Assembly (NCBI RefSeq): GCF_007786455.1
Contig: NZ_VNJK01000001.1
Location: 792,476-856,475 of the forward strand
Reading direction: 5' to 3'
From: Paenibacillus agilis
Lineage (GTDB): Bacteria > Bacillota > Bacilli > Paenibacillales > Paenibacillaceae
DNA length: 64,000 nucleotides
Part shown: positions 20,799 through 30,305 of the stretch, in pieces
Position numbering within the stretch: the stretch's first letter is position 1
Layout: every line of letters starts with the position of its first letter
Notes under the pieces: model-generated
Database searches by the model: none
Seen by the model: the letters and a program-made list of their open reading frames with translations, nothing else
What the model was told of the DNA's origin: nothing
Program-made: the position numbers and the translations under genes

Positions 20799-20832
20799 GA
20801 CCTCAGAAGTTTATTTCTGGGGTCTATTTTTT
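20799..20832 (+). terminator. Rho-independent terminator
   Basis: Arms GACCTCAGAA (20799-20808) and TTCTGGGGTC (20815-20824) form a stem with one G-U pair, then TATTTTTTG. Variants of the same hairpin recur at 26020, 28403 and 36171. Confidence 0.85.
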
Positions 20833-20914
20833 GCATAGAATGCTGCGACATGATTTATTACCTCATAATAACGAAGTATGAAAAACATCGGTGTAAGAAA
20901 TGACAATAATATCA

Positions 20915-20943
20915 AGGACAGATGATGAGGTTACAGGTAATCT
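20915..20943 (+). promoter_or_regulatory. Promoter-like motif AGGACA-N17-TAATCT
   Basis: AGGACA at 20915-20920 and TAATCT at 20938-20943, 17 bases apart, are preceded by TGACAATAATATCA. This is the reference copy of a motif also found at 26140, 28520, 36287, 44377 and 46277, each upstream of a YD-tagged gene. Confidence 0.65.
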
Positions 20944-21044
20944 ATTATATGTTCAATTATTCATTATATTTAATAGAAAAGTATGAAGTAATCAAATGCT
21001 CGTGTTAATCGTAGTAAGAGAACAATGGAGAATGGAGCTATAGT

Positions 21045-22751
21045 ATGACTAAAAACACCTTTAAACCTTTTGGCAAAATGATAAACTCATTCCTAATAAT
21101 TTCGTTGGTCACCGTCGTTTTCTTGTCCAATCATTCGTTTGCTCTAAACAAAAACCATTATTTATATGATCAAGATGGAAGATTGATTGAGAAGAGTTTT
21201 AATGATGGGACTATCGACTATAAATACGATTTACAAGGTAACGTAATAGGTCGGTTTAAAGATCGAAATCTTCTTATTAACTCTAGCTTTGAGGTGTTGA
21301 AAAATCAAACTGCAGAAGTTGCAAGCAACTGGGCGACATGGAAAAACAGTGCCGAGCTACCAACGTCATCACAACTCGTGCAGCATCCAGTAGATTCTGG
21401 ACAATACGCACAGAAAGTAAGCGCAAGCCAACTCCCTAAGGGAAATTTGTTATCGCTATACCAGAAGGTAGCACTACTGCCAGAGAAATCGATCCAAGCA
21501 ACCGTGCGAGCAGAAGTAGAAAGTTTGAAGGACGCACGTGTATTAATGACAATAGATTTTCATGATGCAGCAGGAAAGTATTTAGCTACTATTGGAACAA
21601 GCGATATTACAAATAAGACGAACGGTTATATGACTTTGAATGCAAGTGGAAAGACGCCAGTTGGAACAGCATATGGAGTCATGCAGATGTATATCATCAG
21701 CAAGGTAGATGCCGCTTCAGGCACGGTGTATTGGGATTCCGCAGCACTAAGATATAGTGAGCCGAACTTATTAAGTAACAGCAGCACAGAGAAAGTTGAG
21801 AACGAACAGTCAGTTGCGAGCAGCTGGGCGACGTGGAAAAATAGTGGTGAATTACCGACATCATCACAACTCGTGCAGTATCCAGTAGATTCTGGACGAT
21901 ATGCGCAGAAAGCAAGTGCAAGCCAACTTCCTAAGGGAAATTTGTTATCGCTATACCAAAAGGTATCAGTGCAACCAGAGAAATCGATCCAAGCAACTGT
22001 GCGAGTAGAAGTAGAAAGTTTGAAGGATGCACGAGTATTAATGACGATAGATTTTCATGATGCAGCAGGAAAGTATTTATCAACCATAGGAACAAGCGAT
22101 GTTACATATAAGACGAACGGTTATATGACTTTGAATACTAGTGGAAAGACGCCTGTCGGAACAGCATATGGAGTCATGCAGATGTATATCATCAGCAAGG
22201 TAGATGGAGGATCAGGCACGGTATACTGGGATTCCGCAGCACTAAAATATAGTGAACCGAACCTATTAAGTAACAGCAGCATGGAGAAAGTCGAGAACGA
22301 GCAGTCAGTTGCGAGCAGCTGGGCGACGTGGAAAAATAGTGGTGAATTACCGACATCAACTCAACTCGTGCAGCATCCCGTAGATTCTGGACGATATGCG
22401 CAGAAAGTAAGCGCAAGTCAACTTCCCAAAGGAAATTTGTTATCGCTATATCAGAAGGTATCGCTGCAACCAGAGAAATTGATCCAAGCGACTGTGCGAG
22501 CTGAAGTAGAAAGTTTGAAAGACGCACGCGTATTAATGACAATAGATTTTCATGATGCAGCAGGAAAGTATTTATCAACCATAGGAACAACTGACGTCAC
22601 GTATAAGACGAACGGTTATATGACTTTGAATACTAGTGGAAAGACGCCTGTCGGAACAGCATATGGAGTCATGCAGATGTATATCATCAGTAAGGCAGAT
22701 GGAGGAACAGGCACGGTATATTGGGATTCAGCTGTGCTAAGTTATAAGTAG
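21045..22751 (+). CDS. YD-tagged secreted protein with three nearly identical modules
   Basis: This 568-residue protein has a signal peptide (about 1-33), a YD tag (YLYDQDGRL and YKYDLQGNV) and three modules of about 164 residues that are almost identical to each other. Each module contains ASSWATWKNSGELP or its variant, LSLYQKV, VLMTIDFHDAAGKYL and GTVYWDSA.L.Y. The pattern is that of CBM_4_9-like jelly rolls. The repeats are so similar at DNA level that they must be recent tandem duplications, likely to expand and contract. No catalytic residues are evident. ATG 21045 has TGGAG upstream. It is first in a unit with the genes at 22833 and 24463. Confidence 0.75.
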   Translation: MTKNTFKPFGKMINSFLIISLVTVVFLSNHSFALNKNHYLYDQDGRLIEKSFNDGTIDYKYDLQGNVIGRFKDRNLLINSSFEVLKNQTAEVASNWATWKNSAELPTSSQLVQHPVDSGQYAQKVSASQLPKGNLLSLYQKVALLPEKSIQATVRAEVESLKDARVLMTIDFHDAAGKYLATIGTSDITNKTNGYMTLNASGKTPVGTAYGVMQMYIISKVDAASGTVYWDSAALRYSEPNLLSNSSTEKVENEQSVASSWATWKNSGELPTSSQLVQYPVDSGRYAQKASASQLPKGNLLSLYQKVSVQPEKSIQATVRVEVESLKDARVLMTIDFHDAAGKYLSTIGTSDVTYKTNGYMTLNTSGKTPVGTAYGVMQMYIISKVDGGSGTVYWDSAALKYSEPNLLSNSSMEKVENEQSVASSWATWKNSGELPTSTQLVQHPVDSGRYAQKVSASQLPKGNLLSLYQKVSLQPEKLIQATVRAEVESLKDARVLMTIDFHDAAGKYLSTIGTTDVTYKTNGYMTLNTSGKTPVGTAYGVMQMYIISKADGGTGTVYWDSAVLSYK

Positions 22752-22832
22752 TTTTTATATGCTTTGAATCGTAACGAGTATACAGTTTGATGGTTGTTTA
22801 CTTAGCAGGCATATAGAAAGATGGGGGAAGTT

Positions 22833-24413
22833 ATGTTTAGTAATAAAAGCATTCAAAGATGTCGGATATTCGTAGTAAGTTTGGCTATACTATTCTCTTT
22901 CACGATTTCATCTTCGGCAGGAGCGATGGATAGTGGGGTTACTTACTCTTACTCAAGTGATGGGCAGTTGCTATTCTCTAAATTTTCAGATGGAACTTAT
23001 TTGGACTACTTCTACGACGATAACGGAAATCTAGTGAAGAAAGTTTCAAGATATCGTGAGACATTTGAAAGAGGAAATTTTGAAACAACAGACTATATGT
23101 CGAGCAATCCCGGATACTCAGGTGAAGTTACAAATACCCCTGATAAGTTAGTAACAGGAGCGTATTCAGTCTATGGAGCAAGTGACGCCACATGGGAATG
23201 GAATACCTTCCTAGCATCGGATTTAAGAAAATTACAGTTGGAGCCGAATACAAGCTACACAGTGTCATTCAAATATAAAGTGATAAAGTCTCCTAGTGAG
23301 AAGGGGAGCCACTATTTCTTTAGTAGAAGTAGCACCGGAAATACAGCGCAAGATAAGGGTTGGATGACATGGAATGATAAAGCGGGAAGTAAAGGCAGTA
23401 AAATAGTAACCTTTACAACTGGTCCTTATGGGGATTATCAACTCAATTGGGGAACGAAATATGGAGGAGCAATTTCAATCGATGACATTCAAGTAACGAA
23501 ACAATCGGAATCATTTGAAAGAGGAAAGTTCGAGTCGACTCATTATATATCGGGTAACCCCGGCTATTCGGGTGTAGTGACCAATGAAGCTGAGAAGGTA
23601 GTGACAGGAGCGTACTCAGTCTATGGGGAAAGCAAAGCTACCTGGGAATGGAACTCCTTCCTAGCATCCAATCCTAGAAAATTGCAACTAGAGCCGAATA
23701 CAAGCTACACAGTATCGTTCAAGTATAAGGTTATCAAGTCCCCGAGTGAGAAGGGGAAGCACTATTTCTTTAGTAGAACTAGCACAGGAAATACAGCACA
23801 AGATAAGGGCTGGACCGAATGGAATGATCAGGCGGGAAGTGTAGGAAGTAAAGTTGTAACCTTTATAACTGGTCCCTATGGGGATTATCAACTCAATTGG
23901 GGAACGAGTTATGGAGGAGCTATTTCAATCGATGACATTCAAGTAACAAAGCTATCGGAATCATTTGAAAAGGGGAGATTCAGTACAACGGACTATATGT
24001 CAGGCAATCCTGGATACTCAGGTAAGGTGACAAAGGCTCCCGAAAAAATAGTAACAGGTGCGTATTCGGTGTATGGGGAAAGTGATGTCACATGGGAATG
24101 GAACGCGTTCCTAACGACAGATCCTAGAAAAGTGCAGCTAGAGCCTAATACCAGCTATTCGGTATCATTCAAGTATAAGGTAATCAAGTCTCCTAGTGAG
24201 AAGGGAAGTCACTATTTCTTTAGTAGAACTAGCACAGGAAGTACAGCGCAAGATAAGGGTTGGACCGAATGGAAAGATAAAGTGGGGAGTGTAGGAAGTA
24301 AAGTCGTGACCTTTACAACGGGACCTTCTGTTGATTATCAACTGTACTGGGGAACGAATTATGGAGGAGCCATTTCAATTGATGACATTCAAGTAACGAA
24401 AATGACTAAATAA
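22833..24413 (+). CDS. YD-tagged secreted protein, 'SFExGxF' module family
   Basis: The preferred start is ATG 22833, behind GGGGGAAG. An in-frame ATG at 22821 has a weaker site and would add four residues. The 526-residue product has a signal peptide and a YD tag (YSYSSDGQLLF and YFYDDNGNLVKK). Three modules of about 150 residues open with (S/T)FE(R/K)G.F and contain G.YSVYG.S, LEPNTSY(T/S)VSFKYK and DKGW..W. They close with TTGP..DYQL.WGT.YGGAISIDDI. The same family fills the proteins at 28682, 46373 and 48037. It looks like a carbohydrate- or glycan-binding beta-sandwich, but I cannot name a Pfam family. The role is probably adhesive. Confidence 0.72.
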   Translation: MFSNKSIQRCRIFVVSLAILFSFTISSSAGAMDSGVTYSYSSDGQLLFSKFSDGTYLDYFYDDNGNLVKKVSRYRETFERGNFETTDYMSSNPGYSGEVTNTPDKLVTGAYSVYGASDATWEWNTFLASDLRKLQLEPNTSYTVSFKYKVIKSPSEKGSHYFFSRSSTGNTAQDKGWMTWNDKAGSKGSKIVTFTTGPYGDYQLNWGTKYGGAISIDDIQVTKQSESFERGKFESTHYISGNPGYSGVVTNEAEKVVTGAYSVYGESKATWEWNSFLASNPRKLQLEPNTSYTVSFKYKVIKSPSEKGKHYFFSRTSTGNTAQDKGWTEWNDQAGSVGSKVVTFITGPYGDYQLNWGTSYGGAISIDDIQVTKLSESFEKGRFSTTDYMSGNPGYSGKVTKAPEKIVTGAYSVYGESDVTWEWNAFLTTDPRKVQLEPNTSYSVSFKYKVIKSPSEKGSHYFFSRTSTGSTAQDKGWTEWKDKVGSVGSKVVTFTTGPSVDYQLYWGTNYGGAISIDDIQVTKMTK

Positions 24414-24462
24414 AATCAATGAACACTTAGAGTTGAAAATTACTATTTTCTTGAGGTGACCT

Positions 24463-25998
24463 ATGAGATTTCGATTACTATTTTTACTTCTTATCACAAT
24501 TTTAGTTTTACAACTTCCAAGTAATGCTTTTGCTGCAGGTACTAGCAACACGGCAACTTCAAGTAAGGTCAACAATCAGCCTGCTGCTTTCTCTGCTGTA
24601 TGGGAAGCGACCGATCCTGGGCTTGGGCATACGACTGGACGTCAAAAAGGGGCTGTATGGCATGCGGAGCAAGCTGTTGACAAAGAAGGGTTCTTAAATT
24701 ACGGCCCATACATTCAACATCTTGGTGAAGCTGAATACTCGATTACATGGTCATTGATGATGGAACAATTAATTGCTGCGAGTGACACGGATGTGTTACT
24801 TATTGAAGTCGTTGATCATCATACAGGTCGAGTTCTAGCATTAAAAAAAATTAAAGCATCGGATTTTAAACAAGCAGGGAAGTTTCAGGATTTCTCACTA
24901 AGCTTTAATACGACGTATGCAGCCAATCACTCCCTAGAGTTCCGAAGTTACTGGTATGGACAAGGCTCTGTACAGCTTGAGAAATTAGTACTAGTAAAAG
25001 TGGCTGATGTTACATCGAAACGATCTTGGAGTGCTCCCTCTCTTCCTTCACGTACAGGAACGAATGAAGGAAATGTGAGGACTGCAAGAGTGAACAAAGA
25101 TGTTTCGAATACATATTTGAGCTATGGGCCATATGTGAACGATATGGCACTAGGTTTATGGAATATATCATGGAAATTTAAGCTTGATAAGCCTGTTAAT
25201 AGCACGAATGCGGTTGTAAAAATTGATGTTTATGATAGCGCTACGAATACTGTGTTAGGTGAAAGAGTCATCACTGCGAGAGAGTTTTATTATGCTGGCG
25301 CAACCCAGTCTTTCGATTTAAAAATCGCGCATGCCAACGTCTCGCATAGTTTGGAATTTCGGGTGTTTTGGTATGGCGAATACGATGTTTCATTTGAGCA
25401 AGTAACGGCTGCAAAGCTCGCTGCTGCCCCATACAATAAACGTTGGGAAGCAACGGATCTTGCACATTCAACAGGCAGGGCGAAACAAACGAATTGGTCC
25501 GCTAATACGTTTGAAGATGAGCCGGGATATTTAAGTTTTGGACCATACGAAAATAAGCTGCCTAGAGGAACCTACTTAGCTCAGTGGAAACTATTAATTG
25601 ATAACAATACCGCAAATAACGAAGAGGTTGTAAGGCTGGAAGTTTATGATTATGACGCAGGTGAAATTATCCAATCTAAAGTCATCACAAGGGGGCAATT
25701 TGCCGAGGCAAATAAGTATCAGAAGTTTGATATTAAATTTGATTTCGATCGTCCTAGTCATCGATTGGAACTTCGTACGTATTGGATGGACAAAGCTTAC
25801 ATCGATTTAGATTGGATTACATTAAATGCTATTGGGTTAGATGTGGATCACGGTAAGTTGCAATTGCCTACAAAAACGGCATCTTTCTATGACGCTGCAA
25901 ATCGTTTGCAGGCGATCCTTTTTACGGATGGAAGTTATCAATTTTTCAAGTATGATCAAAAAGGAAATTTAACAGAGCAAGGATATGTTAAGTCTTAG
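24463..25998 (+). CDS. YD-tagged secreted protein, three modules, C-terminal tag
   Basis: This 511-residue protein has a signal peptide ending NAFAA and three modules of about 140 residues (near 44, 190 and 326). Each begins with a W....HSTGR or H.TGR stretch, then YGPY or FGPY, a W(K/S)(L/F) strand, EV.D(Y/H)..G, and ends LE(F/L)R.(Y/F)W. A YD tag closes the protein (SFYDAANRLQAI, FKYDQKGNLTEQ). This module type appears only here in the window and I do not recognise its family. ATG 24463 follows TTGAGGTG. It is the last gene of the unit starting at 21045. Confidence 0.72.
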   Translation: MRFRLLFLLLITILVLQLPSNAFAAGTSNTATSSKVNNQPAAFSAVWEATDPGLGHTTGRQKGAVWHAEQAVDKEGFLNYGPYIQHLGEAEYSITWSLMMEQLIAASDTDVLLIEVVDHHTGRVLALKKIKASDFKQAGKFQDFSLSFNTTYAANHSLEFRSYWYGQGSVQLEKLVLVKVADVTSKRSWSAPSLPSRTGTNEGNVRTARVNKDVSNTYLSYGPYVNDMALGLWNISWKFKLDKPVNSTNAVVKIDVYDSATNTVLGERVITAREFYYAGATQSFDLKIAHANVSHSLEFRVFWYGEYDVSFEQVTAAKLAAAPYNKRWEATDLAHSTGRAKQTNWSANTFEDEPGYLSFGPYENKLPRGTYLAQWKLLIDNNTANNEEVVRLEVYDYDAGEIIQSKVITRGQFAEANKYQKFDIKFDFDRPSHRLELRTYWMDKAYIDLDWITLNAIGLDVDHGKLQLPTKTASFYDAANRLQAILFTDGSYQFFKYDQKGNLTEQGYVKS

Positions 25999-26019
25999 CT
26001 ATTTTTTATGAGATTGTTT

Positions 26020-26056
26020 GAGGTCCCGGAGGTTTATTTCAGGGGTCTCTTTTTTG
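26020..26056 (+). terminator. Rho-independent terminator
   Basis: Arms GAGGTCCC (26020-26027) and GGGGTCTC (26042-26049) pair with two G-U pairs and are followed by seven Ts. It belongs to the same hairpin family as 20799. Confidence 0.8.
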
Positions 26057-26139
26057 TTTCGTATTTGTAGAAATATGAGCTGAAGAGCGAAACAATAAAA
26101 GTGTAAACGACATGGTTGATAAAAATGACAATAATATCA

Positions 26140-26168
26140 AGGACAGATGTCAAACTAGCAACTAATCT
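26140..26168 (+). promoter_or_regulatory. Promoter-like motif AGGACA-N17-TAATCT
   Basis: AGGACA 26140-26145 and TAATCT 26163-26168, with TGACAATAATATCA just upstream as at 20915. It is 56 bases before the gene at 26224. Confidence 0.65.
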
Positions 26169-26223
26169 ATTATATGATCAAATGTACATGCGTATATAAA
26201 GTTGATAGGAGAGGGGAATGGAC

Positions 26224-28323
26224 ATGAAGAAACTTCAAAGAATAGTAGTATTCATGCTAGTCAGTGTACTAAGTATGCCGTTATTGCTTGGAAATGCAAA
26301 CGCGTTTAATGTTGATTACCTATACGACGAGGCAGGAAAATTAGTACAAACGAATGACACACAATACGTATACGATACTAACGGTAATGTAACAAAAAAA
26401 TCAGATATGATGTCCTACACAGCATCGAAAGGTTTCTCAAAGATCCAAGGTAAGAGCAGTTGGCACTATCAGGAATGGGACGGCAAGAACTACAAAGATG
26501 TTGCGTGGAGCAATGATCTGGGTTTATGGAAAGGAACCAATCGATGGTTGATGCTGACTCCTACTTATCAGCATCCAGATGGAAGCGATGCAGTGCGTAA
26601 GTGGATTGCTCCCAGGAGTGGAACAGTTACGATTACTGGAAAGGTTGCAAAATTAGATGGACAAATTCATGGAGATGGCGTTCGTGTAAGTATTATGAAA
26701 AATAATATTCCAATCTGGCCTTCATCTGGATGGAAGTTTATTGAATACAATGATACGAAAGGTGTCAACGTGTCAGTAACCACGGAAGTTGCAAAAGGAG
26801 ATGCACTTTACTTTATCGTGAATCAAAATAAAACGTTCGACTATGACGGAACCTACTGGGACCCAACAATTACGTATACGCCGTCCTCTTATAGAGCATC
26901 GAATGATTTTTCCTCCATTCAAAATAAGAACAATTGGTATTTCCAAGAATGGGACGGGCAAAAGTATACCGATATCACCTGGAATACTGCGTTGAATCAT
27001 TGGCAAGGAAGTGGTGAGTGGCTAAGAATAGGGACTGACTTTCAACATCCAGATGGAAGCGATTCGGCACGTAAGTGGATTGCGCCTAGGAGTGGAGCGA
27101 TAGAGATTACAGGTAAAGTTGCAAAGAGTGATGGGCAAACTCTTGGAGATGGTGTCCGTGTGAAGGTAATGAAAAACAATAGTCAGATTTGGCCTTCATC
27201 CGGCTGGCAAGTGATTGAACATGATGATACCAAAGGCTTCCAAATATCAATAACAGCGGAAGTTGCAAAAGGAGATGCGCTCTATTTTATCGTGAATCAA
27301 AATAAAACGATAGATTATGATGGGACGTATTGGGATCCAAAAATAAGTTATATTCCATTATCTCAGAAAGCGTCTGATGGTTATTCGAAAGTTCAAGGTA
27401 AAAATAATTGGTCTTATCAGGAATGGGATGGTAAGCAATATAAAAACATTGCATGGGATCATTTCTTGAATCATTGGAAAGGGAATAATAAGTGGCTAAG
27501 AGTAACTAAAAACTCTCAACATCCAGATGAAAGTGATTCCGTGCGGAAATGGATAGCACCTAAAGGTGGGAAAATAGACATTTCAGGTAAAGTTGCGAAA
27601 CTAGAGGGAGAGATACAGGGAGACGGTGTTCGCGTTAAAGTCATGAAAAATAGTAATCCAATCTGGCCTTCATCCGGCTGGCAAGTGATTGAACATAATG
27701 ATACGAAGGGTGTCCAAGTATCAGTAACAACGGAAGTTCAAAAAGGAGACGCGATCTATTTTATTGTGAATCAGAATACAACAATAGATTATGACGGGAC
27801 CTATTGGGATCCAATCATAAGCTATGTTCCATTAACCTATAAAGCATCAGCAGGCTTTGCAAAGATTCAAGGGGAAGGTAGTTGGCAGTATCAAGAGTGG
27901 GACGGAACGAACTTTAAAAATATGACGTGGAACGATGATTGGCGAATGTGGAAAGGAAGTCAGGAATGGCTTTCGGTATCGGGTGATTCTCAGCATCCAG
28001 CTGGAAATAATTCGGTTCGTAAGTGGACTTCACCTAAGAGTGGAAACATATCGATTACAGGGAAAGTTTCTAAGGCAGAGGGACAGATTCTTGGAGATGG
28101 TGTTCGCGTAAAGGTAATGAAAAATAATAGTCAGATTTGGCCTTCAACTGGCTGGCAAGTGATTGCGCATGACGATACGAAGGGGGTTAATGTATCGATA
28201 GCAACGGAAGTTGCAAAGGGAGACGCCATCTATTTCATTGTAAATCAAATTGAAACAATCGATTATGATTCAACCTACTGGGATCCTGTGATACATCTCG
28301 AGCCTCATATTTCTGCTAAATAA
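26224..28323 (+). CDS. YD-tagged secreted protein, four tandem modules, N-terminal tag
   Basis: The start is ATG 26224, eight bases after AGGAGAGGGG; ATG 26218 is too close to that site. The 699-residue product has a signal peptide ending GNANA and a YD tag (YLYDEAGKL and YVYDTNGNV). Four modules of about 155 residues are of the same type as in the gene at 18693 (S.IQGK..W.YQEWDG, HPDGSD(A/S).RKW, GDGVRV..MKNN..IWP, DYDGTYWDP). Here the paired Cys are absent and the tag is N-terminal instead of C-terminal, so the two proteins are module-equivalent with swapped tag position. It is a one-gene unit with its own promoter and terminator. It is probably a secreted binding protein. Confidence 0.75.
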   Translation: MKKLQRIVVFMLVSVLSMPLLLGNANAFNVDYLYDEAGKLVQTNDTQYVYDTNGNVTKKSDMMSYTASKGFSKIQGKSSWHYQEWDGKNYKDVAWSNDLGLWKGTNRWLMLTPTYQHPDGSDAVRKWIAPRSGTVTITGKVAKLDGQIHGDGVRVSIMKNNIPIWPSSGWKFIEYNDTKGVNVSVTTEVAKGDALYFIVNQNKTFDYDGTYWDPTITYTPSSYRASNDFSSIQNKNNWYFQEWDGQKYTDITWNTALNHWQGSGEWLRIGTDFQHPDGSDSARKWIAPRSGAIEITGKVAKSDGQTLGDGVRVKVMKNNSQIWPSSGWQVIEHDDTKGFQISITAEVAKGDALYFIVNQNKTIDYDGTYWDPKISYIPLSQKASDGYSKVQGKNNWSYQEWDGKQYKNIAWDHFLNHWKGNNKWLRVTKNSQHPDESDSVRKWIAPKGGKIDISGKVAKLEGEIQGDGVRVKVMKNSNPIWPSSGWQVIEHNDTKGVQVSVTTEVQKGDAIYFIVNQNTTIDYDGTYWDPIISYVPLTYKASAGFAKIQGEGSWQYQEWDGTNFKNMTWNDDWRMWKGSQEWLSVSGDSQHPAGNNSVRKWTSPKSGNISITGKVSKAEGQILGDGVRVKVMKNNSQIWPSTGWQVIAHDDTKGVNVSIATEVAKGDAIYFIVNQIETIDYDSTYWDPVIHLEPHISAK

Positions 28324-28402
28324 TTAGCTAGAATATGATAGATTTCAGCATAAATTATTTTCGAGATGATTAGAGAAAAAACGTTCACTATAAGCTAGTT
28401 TA

Positions 28403-28440
28403 AAGACCTTGGATGTTCATTTCTGGGGTCTTGTTATTTC
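28403..28440 (+). terminator. Probable terminator
   Basis: AAGACCTTGG (28403-28412) and TCTGGGGTCTT (28422-28432) form an imperfect stem of the 20799 family with a weak T-tract. The 358-base gap 28324-28681 contains this hairpin and the promoter motif at 28520, and I see no gene. Confidence 0.6.
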
Positions 28441-28519
28441 TTGAAATTCAGAACGATTATCCAATATATGAATTAACAAAGTTTTAAAGGTATGTATGAA
28501 CGAAATGACAATATTAACA

Positions 28520-28548
28520 AGGACAGAAATTTATTTTGTAGGTAATCT
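28520..28548 (+). promoter_or_regulatory. Promoter-like motif AGGACA-N17-TAATCT
   Basis: AGGACA 28520-28525 and TAATCT 28543-28548, preceded by TGACAATATTAACA. It heads the unit 28682, RHS 3, immunity 3. Confidence 0.65.
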
Positions 28549-28681
28549 AGTATATGTTCAACTAATCATTTTAATGGTGAATGTAAGGAATGAAAATGAA
28601 GGCTTTATTTGGGAGTAAACATTTTGAAGCTAATAGAAAAATTCAATTATTAATGTTACCCATAACACAAAGAGGTGTATT

Positions 28682-30268
28682 GTGAAAAACAAAATAAAAA
28701 TTTTAATTGTAGTCATGCTATTTTCATGTTTGTTCATGCCGTATACACATGCACAACCATTTATCGATCCTTTCAAAAATCAGCATTTTTATGATGAAGC
28801 TAATAAGCTTACGATGACTACATTTAACCGATTCGGTCAAATGCTCATGACGAACTATCACTATGATCTGAATGGGAATGTGGTAAAACAAGAACAGGAT
28901 TGGTATAAAGACACGTTTGAGCAAGGCAGCTTTGATCAAACTAGATTTACAGATGGATATTATGAAACTAAAGGGAAAATAACGAATGAACCTTCTAAAG
29001 TAATTAATGGTAGTTATTCCGTTGTAGGAGAATCTACAAGTGGGCAAGAGTGGCATGAGTTTCTACATACGGATATAAGTAAAATTCAGTTTGAACCGAA
29101 TACCACGTACAAAGTAACCTTTCGCTACAAAGTGAATCAGGAAACAGGCCCAAATAGCTCCTATTACTTTTTAGCTAGAACGCCTGACGGTGGTATAGGA
29201 AATGACAAGGGAGGTACATGGTGGAAAGGAAAGGTAGAGGAAGTAGGGAGCAAAACGCTAACATTCACAACAGGATCTTCAGCAAAGTATTACCTGATCT
29301 GGGGAATTCACAAAGGTGGATCGTTATCCATCGATGATATCCAAATTACAAAAGAAATAGAGTCATTTGAAAGCGGAAGTTATGCGGTGACAGTTTATAC
29401 AAAGGGATATTACACAAGAGAAGGTAAAATTACGAACGAACCAACAAAAGTAATTCAAGGTAACTATTCCGTGCTAGGCGAAGCTGAGAGTACGCACGAT
29501 TGGTTCGAGTTTATGCATACGGATAGAAACAAAATTCAGTTTGAGCCGAATACCACGTACAAGGTTACGTTTAGCTACAAGGTTAATCAAGAACTAGGCC
29601 CTAACAGCTATTATTACTTTATAGCGAGAACGCCGGATGGAAGCTATGAAGAGAATGATAGAGGACATACGATATGGAAAGGGAAGGCTGGAGAAACAGG
29701 AAGTAAGACGGTAGCGTTCACAACGGGCTCATCAGCCAAATATTATCTGATATGGGGTATACACAACGGTGGTTCACTATCAATTGATGATATTCAAATT
29801 ACAAAAGAAATAGAGTCGTTTGAAAGCGGAGGTTATGTACTTCCATCGTATACGAAGGGACATTATACATCCAGAGGAAAAATAACAAATGAACTATCTC
29901 AAGTAATCAATGGCGGCCATTCCGTAGTAGGAGAGTCTGCAAGTGGCCAAGAGTGGTTCGAATTTTTACATACGGATATAAGCAAGATTCAGTTTGAACC
30001 AAATACCACATACAAGGTTACATTTAACTACAAAGGGAATCAAGAACTAGGCCCTAACAGCTATTATTACTTTATAGCAAGAACGCCAGATGGAAGCTAT
30101 AAGGAGAATGATAGAGGACATAAGATATGGAAAGGCAAGGCAGGGGAAGTGGGGAGCAAGACGATAACGTTCACAACAGGATCTTCAACAAATTATTATT
30201 TAATCTGGGGGATCCATAAAGGGGGTGAACTTTCAATAGATGATATAACGATTAAGTTTGAAAAGTAG
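28682..30268 (+). CDS. YD-tagged secreted protein, 'SFExGxF' module family
   Basis: The start is GTG 28682, five bases after AGAGGTG. The 528-residue product has a signal peptide (MPYTHAQ) and a YD tag (HFYDEANKL and YHYDLNGNV). Three modules of about 150 residues follow: (T/S)FE.G.(F/Y), a central FEPNTTYKVTF, YYF.ARTPDG and Y(L)IWGIH.GG.LSIDDI. The module family is shared with 22833, 46373 and 48037. The gene ends 37 bases before the RHS 3 start, so the two are almost certainly co-transcribed. A role in targeting or displaying RHS 3 is inferred. Confidence 0.75.
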   Translation: MKNKIKILIVVMLFSCLFMPYTHAQPFIDPFKNQHFYDEANKLTMTTFNRFGQMLMTNYHYDLNGNVVKQEQDWYKDTFEQGSFDQTRFTDGYYETKGKITNEPSKVINGSYSVVGESTSGQEWHEFLHTDISKIQFEPNTTYKVTFRYKVNQETGPNSSYYFLARTPDGGIGNDKGGTWWKGKVEEVGSKTLTFTTGSSAKYYLIWGIHKGGSLSIDDIQITKEIESFESGSYAVTVYTKGYYTREGKITNEPTKVIQGNYSVLGEAESTHDWFEFMHTDRNKIQFEPNTTYKVTFSYKVNQELGPNSYYYFIARTPDGSYEENDRGHTIWKGKAGETGSKTVAFTTGSSAKYYLIWGIHNGGSLSIDDIQITKEIESFESGGYVLPSYTKGHYTSRGKITNELSQVINGGHSVVGESASGQEWFEFLHTDISKIQFEPNTTYKVTFNYKGNQELGPNSYYYFIARTPDGSYKENDRGHKIWKGKAGEVGSKTITFTTGSSTNYYLIWGIHKGGELSIDDITIKFEK

Positions 30269-30305
30269 TACATATCCGAAATACATAACAGGGGAATGTG
30301 AGCAA

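Noticed and set aside
30258-30305. 16-codon N-terminal extension of RHS 3
   Set aside because: The other three RHS genes start at the equivalent of 30306 with the same AGGGGA-type site, and the extension would spoil the signal peptide.
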